Shown: positions 13,490-25,500 of the stretch, piece by piece | How the letters are laid out: every line of letters begins with the position of its first letter | Numbering within the stretch: the stretch's first letter is position 1 | Source: Cylicocyclus nassatus | Lineage: Eukaryota; Nematoda; Chromadorea; Rhabditida; Strongylidae | Direction: 5' to 3' | Length of the DNA: 64,000 nucleotides | Assembly (NCBI GenBank): GCA_958299035.1 | Contig: CATQJL010000112.1 | Span: 42,908,833-42,972,832, forward strand | Translations under genes and position numbers: made by a program | The notes under the pieces: generated by a model | The model's input: the letters and a program-made list of their open reading frames with translations, nothing else | What the model was told of the DNA's origin: nothing | Database searches by the model: none

Positions 13490-13960
13490 GCCATGAATTA
13501 TGCTGAATTTGCACTTTGTGACATGTGGTCCCCGAGGATTTGTTTTCACATGCTGGAGAAGTGGGGAACTTGCAGTAGCAGCAGCATCGGAGTTGTTTAG
13601 CATAGGCTGCTTCCACCTAGCAAAAAACTCGCTTTTTATGCGATCGCACTCGCTTTGCATTCGTCGACTCGCACGACGATGTTCGTTTCCAGCCGAATCG
13701 CGAAGGGCCAAAAACGGCATGTGATTTTGTGCCTCGATTCGGATTATATTTGTGCAGCCCCATCAATCGGAACTCGTTTGTCGTGTACCCTCGAAGGGTG
13801 CCCCCTCCGAGTCGTCGTTCGTGCGTCTCTTGCGCCCCCGTCCGAGGACCACGCACCCCCTCCAGTGCCTCCTTCTCGTTTCGTGATCGCGTTTCCCTTG
13901 TCCTTCATAACTGTTTCTACGGCCTTCCTGTAATTGCATTCGATCGCTGCCGCAGGTTTT
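13490..13960. promoter_or_regulatory. CpG-rich island
   Basis: Dense CG dinucleotides and CGTCG/TTCGT repeats in AT-rich surroundings. Several overlapping open frames arise on both strands, as expected when stop codons are rare in GC-rich DNA. No domain was found. It may be regulatory; compositional evidence only. Confidence 0.25.
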
Positions 13961-16639
13961 TTCCGTTCCTTTGGCTCTCATCTGAAGCCCAACTTGCAGC
14001 ATAAGGCAATATGAACGCAATTCATCAATTGGTCCAAAAGTGCTGCACTAAAAATTCTGAAAGTTGGTTCCAAAAATACTCAGAAATTATGCATTTCGTA
14101 TGATACTTTTACCATAGATTGCATTTTATTAGAAATGTTGTATTTTCATGGAGCAATATCAGAAATGATTTCCTTTTTTTTTCCAAACTAGGGTAGTTAC
14201 ATATCTATTGAAACTGGATAAGATCACATTCTGCAAATTTTGTTTTATTCTCAGGGATCAATCTAAATGAGTTTTTGAATAATAGCGGATTTTCCAAGAG
14301 GCAAATTTTGTATCAGACATTTATGGGATCTTGCCACACAGTGCGGGAAGATAAGATAAAGCCCATTTCTAGTTTCCCGTGTATAAGGCAACCGCAATAT
14401 TCTTATCTTATGATTAGCTCAACAGAAACACAAAAGCAAATATCTACCGTAACCCTTCATTGTCTTTGTTCTCAACGACTTCCGTTTCCTCACAACACAG
14501 TACACTATCTAATGAGATTCTTTTAATGATTGCTCGATAAATTTAGGGACGAACGAAGTTACGTAGTTATTATTTATTCTTATTAGATGTCATAAATTTA
14601 TCCATGTGTCCCCATAGAAGTAATCAAAGGCTGTCTTTTTACATCAGAAGCCACAATTTTTGATTTTCGGGTGGACAACAGATGACAAATAGCCATCTAT
14701 AAAGTTTTGAAAGCACTTTGATAGTTCAAGAAGATGCACCAGCTAGATGCATGGGCTGTTCGCTGTCATTAGCGCGAAATAGAAAATGTAAATGTTGGAT
14801 TTAAAAACCCTTTTCGGTCTATACTCCAATAAAAACCAATGAACATTTTTTCTTATTTCTAGCGCGCGTAATATTGGGTTTTGAGATGGTGACAGTCGGA
14901 AAAAACCCGCTTCTGTATGTCTCTTCTATTTTTGTTCTGCAATTTTTGGTTTAGTTCACCAAGTTTTGGATAAGAGCAAGAAATTCTCTCAGCATGAGAA
15001 GAGCTTGAAGGAGGGAAACGGTCAAGGAGAACGATTTTCAAATGTTCATCAACCGATAAATCCAGTGCAGTGCTACATGCGTCTTCAAAAACTACTAGAC
15101 AAAGTGCTTTGGCTGATCAAATGTTCGAAGTCTTTTGCTGAGTTCAGCTTTTGTTGAAAAAATGGCACAAATAAAATTTACTATTGATTGCAGTCTCTGT
15201 TTTTTGCCGTCTACATTTATGTTAGTAGTCTATTTCGAGGTAATAACACTGATCAACATATACTTCTGTTTATAACTACTTCTTTGAAATCTTAAACTGC
15301 TTCTTGAGCGTTATAAAATATCAAATATGTGCAATTCGGTGACTAGGTGGCACATATAAATCGCGCATCTTGCATACACCCTTTAAAGGAAAGGTATGGC
15401 TTCGTAGCTTCTTTCTATGGTTAACTTGACGTTTTCCCTTTTCTTGGCTGACTGATAACCATCCGACAAGTCACAGTTCTTTGCTTTACATTTCGGCATG
15501 AAATTCGCCACGATGCATTGAAAGACCTCCAAAAAACCGCTGTTATTCCTTATCGTCACAATCGCATTCGCATGTTTTCACACGCGAGTGATAGCGTTAT
15601 CACTAAGACCTCCACCTCCTACTCCAGCTGTACACAAGCCTTCTTCCTTTTGATTGTAGCACTTGGTTCTGCTGCCAACGGAACTTTTCGCGAGGCAGCC
15701 CTTTGGCCGTTGTATCACTACATTTTTGAACGTTAGGTCATACCTAAAGTAAACCACTTTTCTAGATTAAAAGTAGAAATAGTAGCGTATAAGAAAGTCG
15801 TACTCATTGATAATTTGGTAATCAATTTTATCAAAGACTATCCTAGCTCCGTTTCGCTCTTCCATTTTGTCAAAGTTTTTTGCTCTTCTAGCAGACCTAA
15901 ACTAGAGCAAAGTAAGAATTAAAAGGGCCACCGAAGATGCACTTAAATTTAATCCAGCTAGTTTGGTTCCGAAAGTAGAATTTTTCAAGTACCCTTAAAA
16001 CTGGATCTCTTCCAAAGAATCTTTAAGGACTTCCGACTTGGTCCGAATGGAATTTTGGGAAGGAAATCCTCCATTATACGGAGAAAGCACAGTGGTCTTC
16101 ATAAATGCATTTGAATTTTTATTGTGGCCCAAAATTATGAAACAAAAGTGGTCCGAAGACGCAAAAATGCACTTTTATGTTGGACTTGGTATTTCTTTAT
16201 AATTCTAAGTTTATACTTACTAAGACCGGCACTATGCACTCACATACGTGAAAGGCGCTATAAGCAAGAGATTCAAATTAATTCATGAATTACTAAATAT
16301 AACAGGGAGCTTTGTATTTTTCCCTCCAAAATCGGACTTTCAGGTGATTGAATTATTTTTTCGATTTGACTTTAAACTTTATTTGAATAACGACTTACAA
16401 TTAGGTGGATCTCCATTTCATTTTGTAGAGCTTCCTTGCTCTATCGAATACCTTCTGTTATCTAAAACAAAAACATTTTGATGTATCCAGAAAGGGTATA
16501 CTGATGGAACAACTAGATTAAAAGGGCAATAATCGAAAAAAATCATAGAGAATCTGTTCAGAAATCGATTTACCAAAGCAAAAGTAATGCGCAGAAAATC
16601 TTGGCATATCGCGCATACCAAGTAGCGTAAATCTGGGCC
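13961..16639. other. AT-rich stretch, nothing recognised
   Basis: No gene, RNA gene or clear repeat seen. Confidence 0.55.
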
Positions 16640-17300
16640 ATTCATCGCCAGTGACGTACAAACTGTCCACTCTCGTCCCCGTGAAGGTACCGGAGATGGA
16701 CCTCGGATGGATTGTGTCGAGCACTTCGGACATGTGTTTGTTGCATTTGCATTGAAATTCATGACAAGTGGCCCTTGACGCGTGACAAACGGGGCGAGAT
16801 TCTCGCTATCTTACACACTCCGATCTCATTTCCGAGCCGCTTTTTGCACTCGAGAGTGGGGGTCCCCGTGTGCTTGACGGGTCTGGCTCTGGGCCATCCT
16901 GGCCAGCGTTGTATAGCTTGCTCGCGCGCCAGTCGCGCCTCCCGGCTCAGCGTCTGATACTGTTTGTCTGTTTGCTCAGATCGTTAATGTTCGTTCGCAC
17001 CTTGCTCTTCGTGTGTCCGAGTCTCCTCGTTCTCGGCTCGTTTCGTCGCTTTGCTTCTCTCCGACACCTCCCGCTGACAGTCGGCCCATTCGGGATAGCG
17101 CATAATTTCGCGTTCGACACCTCACTCTCGATCCGATGACGATTGTCCTCTGGTCAAAGCGCAGCGAGCCGCCCCTGACTCACATAGCCGTGGGAATTTC
17201 GCTAATTTGTTCTCTTCTCGCTTGATACTCTGTCGTGATTGTGAGAATTCGCGTGGTACAGGTGTCAACAAGGGAACTATTGTTATTGAGGTTAGCTGTT
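16640..17300. promoter_or_regulatory. largest CpG-rich island upstream of the receptor gene
   Basis: About 650 bp with GC content near 55%, many CG dinucleotides and pyrimidine-rich segments. It could contain a promoter or non-coding exon, since the receptor gene begins downstream at 22554 on the same strand. No TATA box or start codon with a credible protein was found. Confidence 0.28.
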
Positions 17301-18460
17301 CCTTCATTTATTTGACTCTTATCATCCTTGATTTTGGGTAAAATATGTATTTAACCCGCCTGTAAATTTTTTTCGATTGTCAGAAGTTCTGACCCTCCTC
17401 CTCCTCCAGAAATTCATAACTTTTTCTATTGAAAATCATTAGCTATTTTATCCAAGCGAATGGGACCTGCTCTATCTACCATATAGTGATAACCACGTTC
17501 TTGAAAAGAATTTTGTTCTTGTAATTTTTCCTTGCGAGTGGATCCAATCATCATAAAAATTTACATCAATTTGATTAGTAAGGTTCAAGATGTTTGTATA
17601 TTCTTATATTATTATTCATGTAGACCCTTTTGAAATTTTAGCAACTTTGTAGTAAAAGTGATAATTTGAGAAGCTGTAGCTCATAAGAGAAACTACGAAA
17701 CTTCTAGAACGCGTTACACCTCAAACTTCTTGGTTATTTAGAAAATCTTTGCACGTTTCTTTTTGAAAAATTTCTTATTTTGATTAGATTTTTTCGCTAG
17801 ACTTTAACGTAAAAGGCAAACGATGCTTTAACTGGGAAGCGAATGTGAGTGATACATATACAAAATTTTCGAAACGAGGAAATAGATTTTTTGGAGCAAC
17901 TTGTTTCTCTATGGCATTTTACGGGAATACGTTATTCATCACTCATTTTCTCTTTTTAATCTCAAAATACCTTTGTATAGTTAGTTTTCTTGATGCTCGC
18001 CTTGATATCTTGTATCCCGATAATCCCATTGCCCAGGAATTTCCCCAATCGTACGAGAATCCGAGAATGTCGATCGCTCATCACTTGACGATCTGCTACG
18101 ATTTTTCATGCAAAACAAGTGCGCGCAAAACATTTCTGACAGGCCTTTCTATGCATGGAATTGTCATTTTCTTTGATTTCGTGCAAAGATAAACATTTCC
18201 GAATGATTCGTGCTGTCCGCTGGTGAATCGTCATTTCTTGACTTTTAGCGTGTGCTATCAGTGACGAAGACTTTCGAATAATTCATCGTGCGCTCGTGCA
18301 ACATTTTGATTTTAGTCTTCTTGAAGGGCTATGCAGCTGTTTTATAATTTTTCATTTAATTTTACACACAAAGTCCGAAAAGAAAAGATCAAACATCAAA
18401 AAAGCCAACTAAAGAAGGCTACGTCAATTTCAACTACTTAAATTTTAATATTTCAAATCA
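17301..18460. other. AT-rich stretch, nothing recognised
   Basis: Contains a 115-codon frame (17845-18192) with no motif; judged chance. Confidence 0.5.
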
Positions 18461-18960
18461 GCATCAACAAGAATAACGTTGACAATGTGGTGTCGAAACT
18501 TTGCGCGTAAGAAATGGCCATAGGGCTTGAAGTTGAATAAGCTAACCAACCTAGTTTATCCAATAAATCAAATAAAAAATAATTTTCAACAAAACTTATA
18601 TCATCTTCAAAGAGAACAAGATTTATAGTTTGGTAAATTTGGCGCATGAGTTCCCCTGCGGTGCTGACAACATATGCACGTAAAAAATGACGTAGTGCGC
18701 AAAAGCTGGAGATAATTCACATTTGTGACTTTGATGTTCTGAAAGTTTATAGAAGATTCGGAGCTATTTTCGGAATTGTTCTGGTATAGCAAGCGCACCG
18801 TGTACGGTTTTAGTAGATTTGACGGCTGACACAGTGTCCTTGCGCTGCTTACGACATTTGCGCGTAAAAAATGGCCATGGGGCGCAAACTTGAAAAGTAT
18901 GCGCCTGCGGTCATTTTTTACGCGCAGATGTTGTCGGTTGCGCAAACACTATATAAACCG
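18460..18960. repeat. cluster of inverted and direct copies of a TTTTTTACGCGCA-type unit
   Basis: Variants of a unit containing TGCGCGTAAAAAATGG and its reverse complement occur near 18500, 18670, 18855 and 18910, next to GACAAC/GTTGTC segments. The arrangement looks like nested or partly deleted foldback elements. No coding capacity. Confidence 0.5.
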
Positions 18961-19139
18961 TTGAATCTACTTGCTATACTTACGATTTGAAACTTATATC
19001 GATCGCGAACCAATCAGCATCGCATAGATAATTTTAGGGTTTGATGAACGGTGAATGGGCTCTTTTTTCTTTTACTTCGCGCATCTCCAAAAATACTCCT
19101 TTCGTCCTCCATAACCGGCTAGAACTTCATTCCTTACTC

Positions 19140-19560
19140 TTACTTTCTAGACCTCTCAGCGGTTCAAACGAGGGTCATTGAGACTGCTCATTCCGACAGC
19201 CGTTGGACGCTGTCAGGCTGGACGACGACGGCCTTGGGCCGCTCGAGGCGGACTGTCATTGTAACTGAAGGACCCTCAAACCGTTTGAGGTTTACCTTCG
19301 TCGATTAGTCCTATGAATCGTTGCCTCAATGGATCCCTCCTCAATTGCCCCTGTCGCTTTGTTTACCGTAACCGCGTCCGAGTCGTGCTGTTCCAGTACA
19401 AAGAAAACATCTAACACTTGCACTCACTTAAGTGAGTTGCTGCGTGGTTCTTAGGGGGAGGCGGGAGAGTTTACCAGGCGGGTACTGGGGAGAGTCTGTT
19501 GGTCCGAGCATTTAATCCGCTATGATCCGCTAGCCTCGGCAGCTCTACGAACACAAGAAT
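19140..19560. promoter_or_regulatory. GC-rich, strongly structured patch with palindromes
   Basis: CAGCGGTTCAAACGAGGGTC near 19157 is an imperfect inverted match to GACCCTCAAACCGTTTGAGG at 19271-19290. Between them lies a perfect hairpin, GACAGC/GCTGTC at about 19195-19215. At 19422-19437 ACTCACTTAAGTGAGT is a perfect 16-bp palindrome containing two CACTTAA half-sites of the type bound by NK-2 homeodomain proteins. The site reading is inference; the symmetry is visible. Confidence 0.35.
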
Positions 19561-21394
19561 GGCGGCCTCGTGTGTCTCCATTCATAATTACACGCCAGAG
19601 CGGTCATATATCTGTTTATAGCTGATACTTATGGTTGTTTGTGTGTGCTTACGCTGCTTCAATAACAATTTTCCGCTCAATAGCTCTTTTTGCCTACTTT
19701 TGTTATGTCAAGTTTTTTCTTCTGTCGGGCTTATGGAAGAACTGTCATCCTAGCTGAACTACACATTTAAACTTTCTTTAATTTTGTTTTAAACCAGACT
19801 TTGATGCCCATTTTCGTGAGTTTCGACCATCATCTTGATTTTGCACTATGATAGATGGATATTACCTGAGTCTGAGTCATCATTAATGTTCACATGCTTA
19901 ACTCACTTTCTATATACTTTGGGGAAAGAAACATTCAGAACCTTCTTAAGGATTTTTTTTTATTCTCAAATCATTTGGAGGGCTGCAGCTTTTCGCATCA
20001 TACGTGAAATATTCAGTTTTTGTATCATTTAAATTTTTTCAATTGTTTTTAGCAAATTTCAGTTGGCGTTATCAAGGATCTCAAACGTCAAAACTGCCTT
20101 CATACTAGTAATGCTCAGAGAAAATTGGAATCTCTAGAATACAGAGAATGAAATGAATGCCCTGAAACGCCCTTATAGCAACTATAGTACTCTGCCCTTC
20201 ATTTTTATAATTTTCGTGAAATACTTTCTACTGTCCAGTTCCTGTATTTTTTGGTAATTGTTTCTTCTTGTTTATGTTTACTTTTTTGTTTATTTTTGAC
20301 TCCTCTACGTCTTTCTTTTGCCTCCTCAAGTCTTTTTAAAATCCTAGCAGCTGTCTGATTCTACTACTACTTGTTCCTAATCTCTTCTTACTTTTACGTC
20401 ATCTTTGGCCCATTAGTTGCGTTCGTTCGTTCGGCTGCGGAACACGCCCCACTTCCTGTTCAGAGTTCTTTTGTTGACCACAGCCTTCCGAATTTTCAAA
20501 AGTTTGCGCATTGACCCTTTGGAAGTGGGGGAAACCTGGAGCTTCTTTACTTTATCAAGTGGGGTAACAGAGTAATTTCATGAAGTCACAACAAACGGTT
20601 GTTAAATTGGCAGACTTCTCCTCTGTATTCTAGGCTCTTTTCATGAGGGTTCAAGATGTGCACAAAGCTTTTGAGGAAAAAGCTGTAAAATGTTTGAAAA
20701 TCCTTCAATATATATGCTAGTTTTTTACCAGAAAATAGTGTTTCTTCAGGCGCCAATTATTGACCTAATTCTTTATCTAGACCTTGATCAAGGAATTTTA
20801 ATTGAAAAATCCAAAAATTGTCACTACCAGCAGAAATATCAGCTCACCACGAATCTATTTGAATCGAGAGAGTGGGCCAGAAAGCCAAAAGTGATTTCAG
20901 AACCAAATTTTGTTGGTTTGTTGTTTTTTTTTTGCATTTGCTACTTGAGTTCAAAATTTCGCTATCTTGGATATTGTATTGCCGCAATTGCACTAATTTT
21001 TGCTCTAGACTTATGTTAGTAGTATGTAGATGATTTTTCATGGAAATGTCAAGTCATGCAAATAATAGCTAAAGACGGAATTTGTAAATTTCATCATATC
21101 TATGGCGTAACCCAGTACGTATATGCTCTAATAATTTACTAATTTACTAATTCATGTGGCATACATAATTGGCCAAACAAAGATGAAATAACAAGATAAA
21201 TCAGATAAATAAAATATCGCTTGCTCAAATTACTTCACATAAAAAGTACTCCCCTGACAAATTCCTTTTCTCATACTCGAACGCAAAATTGTGTCGGCAC
21301 CGTATCAGTAGTTATATTTGTCAATTCCCTTGCGTTTCAAACGAAAATTGAGGTTGAACAAGATTAGCCTCTTATCTTTAAATAACGCTTTTAC
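19561..21394. other. AT-rich stretch, nothing recognised
   Basis: No gene or RNA gene seen. Confidence 0.5.
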
Positions 21395-21865
21395 AGGGGA
21401 AGGATACTTGGATGCCGTAGCCATTCATAATGATTTGTATACCAAAAAATGCGCTTTTGAATGCTGGTTCGTAGACTGTCTTTCATACCTGCGAAACGAT
21501 AATCTGAATGGAGTTATAATTTTTTTTCATTAAAAAAATTGCGCTCCTGCGGAGGGTCAAAATCATCAATAAAAAAATTTTCTCTTTTCCAAATGCTGAG
21601 TATGATCCAGATAGTCTAAATAAATATTACTATGTCTGAAATTTTCTTCAGTAGCATCAAACGGTAGGCTAGATCAAATCTGGTGATTTTTACTATCCAA
21701 AAGTAGGCTAAATTTTCAAGGAAAAAAGTTCATAACTTCCTTCAAAAGATCGTTTCGCAGATTTCGAGCGCAGATTCAGAATCTGCATTCGAAGGCGCAT
21801 TTTTTGGTATACAAATCATTAGGAATGGCCGCGGCATCCAACTATCCTTCCCTTGTTAGTAAATT
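21395..21865. repeat. foldback repeat (arms about 140 bp)
   Basis: GGAAGGATACTTGGATGCCG near 21400 recurs inverted near 21845. The match continues inward through ATGATTTGTATACCAAAAAA and CTGCGAAACGAT to about 21535 and 21720. It is probably a non-autonomous DNA transposon; the exact ends and target duplication are not clear. Confidence 0.65.
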
Positions 21866-22099
21866 TATCTCAAGGTTCGTTTTTTTACGCCCACAAGACA
21901 TGGCTGATCAACTTAAAATGGGGGATTAGGGAACTTGGAGGTTTTTCAAGTACATGAATTTTAATTTGAAACCCGGAGAAGGAAACTTTGTATCTATATT
22001 TCTTAAGTACCTATCTTTATCTTATTTTTCAAGGTATATCTTTCCATTACCTTATTTTTATCCTCCGACGATCGCTAATCTGCTGATGTGCTACTCTGC

Positions 22100-22553
22100 T
22101 ATTCTTGCAGAGTCCATTCATAGCCGTACTCATAAGCAGCCACCCTCGCAAGGGGATCCGGGCGGCGCAGCTCTCAAGCAGATTCCCGCATGTGTCGACT
22201 GCACTCTGTGATTGTTTCTCTACACATAATGCGCGTCGTAGCGTGAACGAAGTGGCGAAGAGCCAGCCTGAGCACTTGCAAATCCGCCAAGTGATACGTC
22301 ATCCGCGCAGCAGTTCCGAAGATTTTATCGTTTCGAATTTACATATGCTCGCAATGCGATGTCAAGCATTGCCTAGTTCGGAACTTGAGTGCTCGAGCCC
22401 GTCACGGCTTGCCCTTCTCTTCCTAGTTTGCTCTGCAGATTTTATGGAAGAGCAAACATCTTGATCCGATTCGAATGACCATTTCTCGCAGTCTCACTGT
22501 CGTCACGGTGTCGCCTGTACAGTTTTTTTGTGAAAAAGGAATTTTTTTTACAG
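22100..22553 (+). promoter_or_regulatory. CpG-rich region directly upstream of the receptor start codon
   Basis: A GC- and CpG-rich block (22100-22500) runs up to the trans-splice acceptor in front of the first coding exon. In a trans-spliced gene this segment would be outron plus promoter. Position and composition are the only support. Confidence 0.4.
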
Positions 22554-22554
22554 G
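22541..22554 (+). promoter_or_regulatory. probable spliced-leader trans-splice acceptor
   Basis: TTTTTTTTACAG (22542-22553) is followed by a single G and then the ATG at 22555. It fits the nematode acceptor consensus (TTTTCAG) and the usual very short 5' UTR left after SL1 addition. An ordinary cis-spliced 5' exon further upstream cannot be excluded. Confidence 0.6.
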
Positions 22555-25500
22555 ATGCCACCAGACATCCGTTGCCGCTCAATCTGCTGGGTTCTGCTCG
22601 TGCTTAGCTCGACATTTGTTGGTGAGTTTATTTACTTTACGCTTAGTGCTGTTTTATAAGATCAACCTCTAAAATTAGCACCAGACTATCGATAAGCTAG
22701 AAATCTCCAAAAATTCTTCCATATCCGTTATTATCAGATTGTCTTAAATTTTCAGCTTTGATTTCTTAATGTCAAAAGTCATAATTCTCCTATATGCCAT
22801 AGAGTTTAGAAGGACTGTTTGTTGGAGCAAAGCCAGCAAAATGGCTTTCCAATATGTATTTACCCAAAATTAGTAACACATAAAGTTTGAGGGCAAAATC
22901 TAAAAAAATTCAAAAGCTTGAAGAACCTGAAAAGATTAGCTTCTTAGGAAAATTGCTACGGAGCTCTCTCTCTCTCTTCCACACATATACTCTACTGATT
23001 AGACATCCATAAATACCCATGCTTTCTTCCTTTTGATGGTCAAAAATCAGGAGCAAATAATATGCTAACTTTCAATTTGTCTCTGTCGGTTCCTTGCTCC
23101 TCCCACATAGTTGCTTATATAGCCTATTCACTCAAATATACAGCCGTGACATTGTCCTTGTACAGGGTTTCAATTCATGAAAATGTCATTTAGAGTCACT
23201 TTTCGAAAGAAATTATAAGGCAACCTAACAATAAAATTAACGATTTATTGCTCCCGTGCTGGCTACAATCTTCATTTTGATACGTTGATGGTGTGCGAAA
23301 TTTCTAACTGTGCGATACATGGTCAATTTTCACGCGCAAACTTTGTACTCACTGTAAACATGCTATAGTAATCATCAACTCCGCAGTATATTCGGCTTTT
23401 TACTGTTTCTCTACACAGGTGTTTTTTGAAATATTTTCTGCCTTATCAGACATTTATGATCCGTTTTCCAAACAAAAACTTCAAGTGTTATTATTTTGGC
23501 GGCAACTCAGATACTATACAGTCGTGTGATTCTGTTCTGTCAGTTGAAAAGCAAGCTGCTGGCAGTTTGCCAGGAACAAACACAAACAGCATAAAACCAG
23601 CTGAGCCGCCGAAAACGCTACACAACGCTATCATAATCTTTGTTGATTTTGAAAGAGAAGTGAAAGAGAGCTCAAAAAATTTGCTGTCTGTATTGTCAGG
23701 ACAGCGGATTTTGTGAGCATAGGGGTTAGGAAGAATAGACAAACTTTCCTGATAGTTAATGCAGAGAAACAGCTTAGAAAAAAAGAATCTGCCTTTTCTG
23801 CCGTTTTACTCTATATCGTTTCCATCTCAGTTTTTGTCAAATAAAATTGTGTGCTATTCTCTTTGCGACATTTATCTCCTGAAAGGTGGCCTTGTCAGGC
23901 TTCGTGCAAATTATTCAATCATTAGGCGAGTTTTTCTGCAATTTTCAAAGCCATTATCTCGTTTTTAGAGCGTTGAAAGTAAAAGTAATGCCCTCTTAAT
24001 GACTTTAGCGATCGTTTGCGGTTCCTTGATGTTACCGTCAATTGTTAGATGTGCAAAGGAAAAAATGACAAAAACTTAAAAAATGACGTCAATAGTGCGG
24101 TTTTTTACAAGCTCTTTGTTGCATCCTGGAGTTGCCTAACACTCTATTTTTGGAGCCCTTTGGCCACCGCATATAAGGTAAAGGAAAGAAATTCCTTTTA
24201 CCTTTTAAGAAGGAAAGAGGAATGCTCAACTTAAAAATTCTCATTGTAAATACAATAACAGCGTTCGCAAAGCACTGTCGCAAATTTCACTCTGAGAGTA
24301 GGTGTGAGACTCTTCTTCGATAAACAAAGCGGCGGTGGCGTTACCTATGTTTTTGTGTTCTTCGAAATTTTCTTCGAGGAATCTTATCAGAATTTTCGCA
24401 AGCTTACAATATTATACCAGACAAGAGGGCGTGGCGAGAGCCAAGCTGCAAAATCACGGCAAAAATGACGTTTTTGGCATAACTCTTCACAGAAAAGCTC
24501 GATCAGCGCAAACGTGACATCATTAGGCAGTTCACAAAACCTTTAGAAAACATAATGTCAGATTTCTCTACAGCATTTTAAATTTTTTGACGATTTTATT
24601 TTCCAAAATCACGAGTTTGAGTCGTTCTTCTATTCGAATTTTCATCACTGGATTGAAGATGTTATTAGAAAGTATATGAAATTTTCTAGCTGGAGGTATT
24701 TTTTAGAAGTTAATAGATTCACATATTGACAGTTACGAATTTTTTAAAATCAACCTAATATAATTTTTTTCACTATTCCTGAGACTTTTTTCGAAAGAGC
24801 ACTGTGTTCGCATTTGTTTTGTAATCTAAAATGTGATGGATAAGAAAAATAGTAACAATTAATCCGTTTGTAATATATCCCTGAAATTTTTTTAAAAATT
24901 TGGCAAACTCTCAAAGATGTCACGTTTTTTTTTTGTTCACAAACACTGCTAATTACTTCAAGGAAAAAGCAAACTCGACCCAGTAACACTCTGTGTCAAC
25001 ACTCTCATCAAGGCAGCAATCGGTGGTCTTACAAGTGCCTTTGTAGCTACTTTCATGTGCACTTTGTCTAGGCCAGTGTTCTTGATTGCATTAGATGCGT
25101 CTTAATTCGATTTAGTCTTTTACGGCAACAGTCATGATCACATCATTCGCAGCAAATGCTGCAATCTCACAAGAGATTTGCAGGTTATTTGTAGGAACCG
25201 AAGAATGGGAAAAGCTGTGTATTCAAGTACGTATAAAATCTACAAAATTCGTGTTTGTCAAAAAGATTAAAGCTAAATGCAGATAAACAAATGAAATATA
25301 AATTATGAAATCAACAAAAGTTGGATGAATTCAGTTTGAATGAAAACAAACGCATAAGTTTTCGGTTTTTTTTCATGGCTACACTCCTCGCCCTCAGACT
25401 AAACGCTAGTGCAGTAGAAACCCCGAGCCAGGACTTAGCAGAGGTGGCGCATTCACAAATTGGGTGTTGTTTTTCTTTTTGAGGCAAGCAAAGGGGAACC

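Noticed and set aside
16418..16762. 114-codon minus-strand frame
   Set aside because: Straddles the edge of a CpG-rich island; no domain and a composition change halfway.
17845..18192. 115-codon plus-strand frame
   Set aside because: No recognisable motif and surrounded by AT-rich non-coding DNA.
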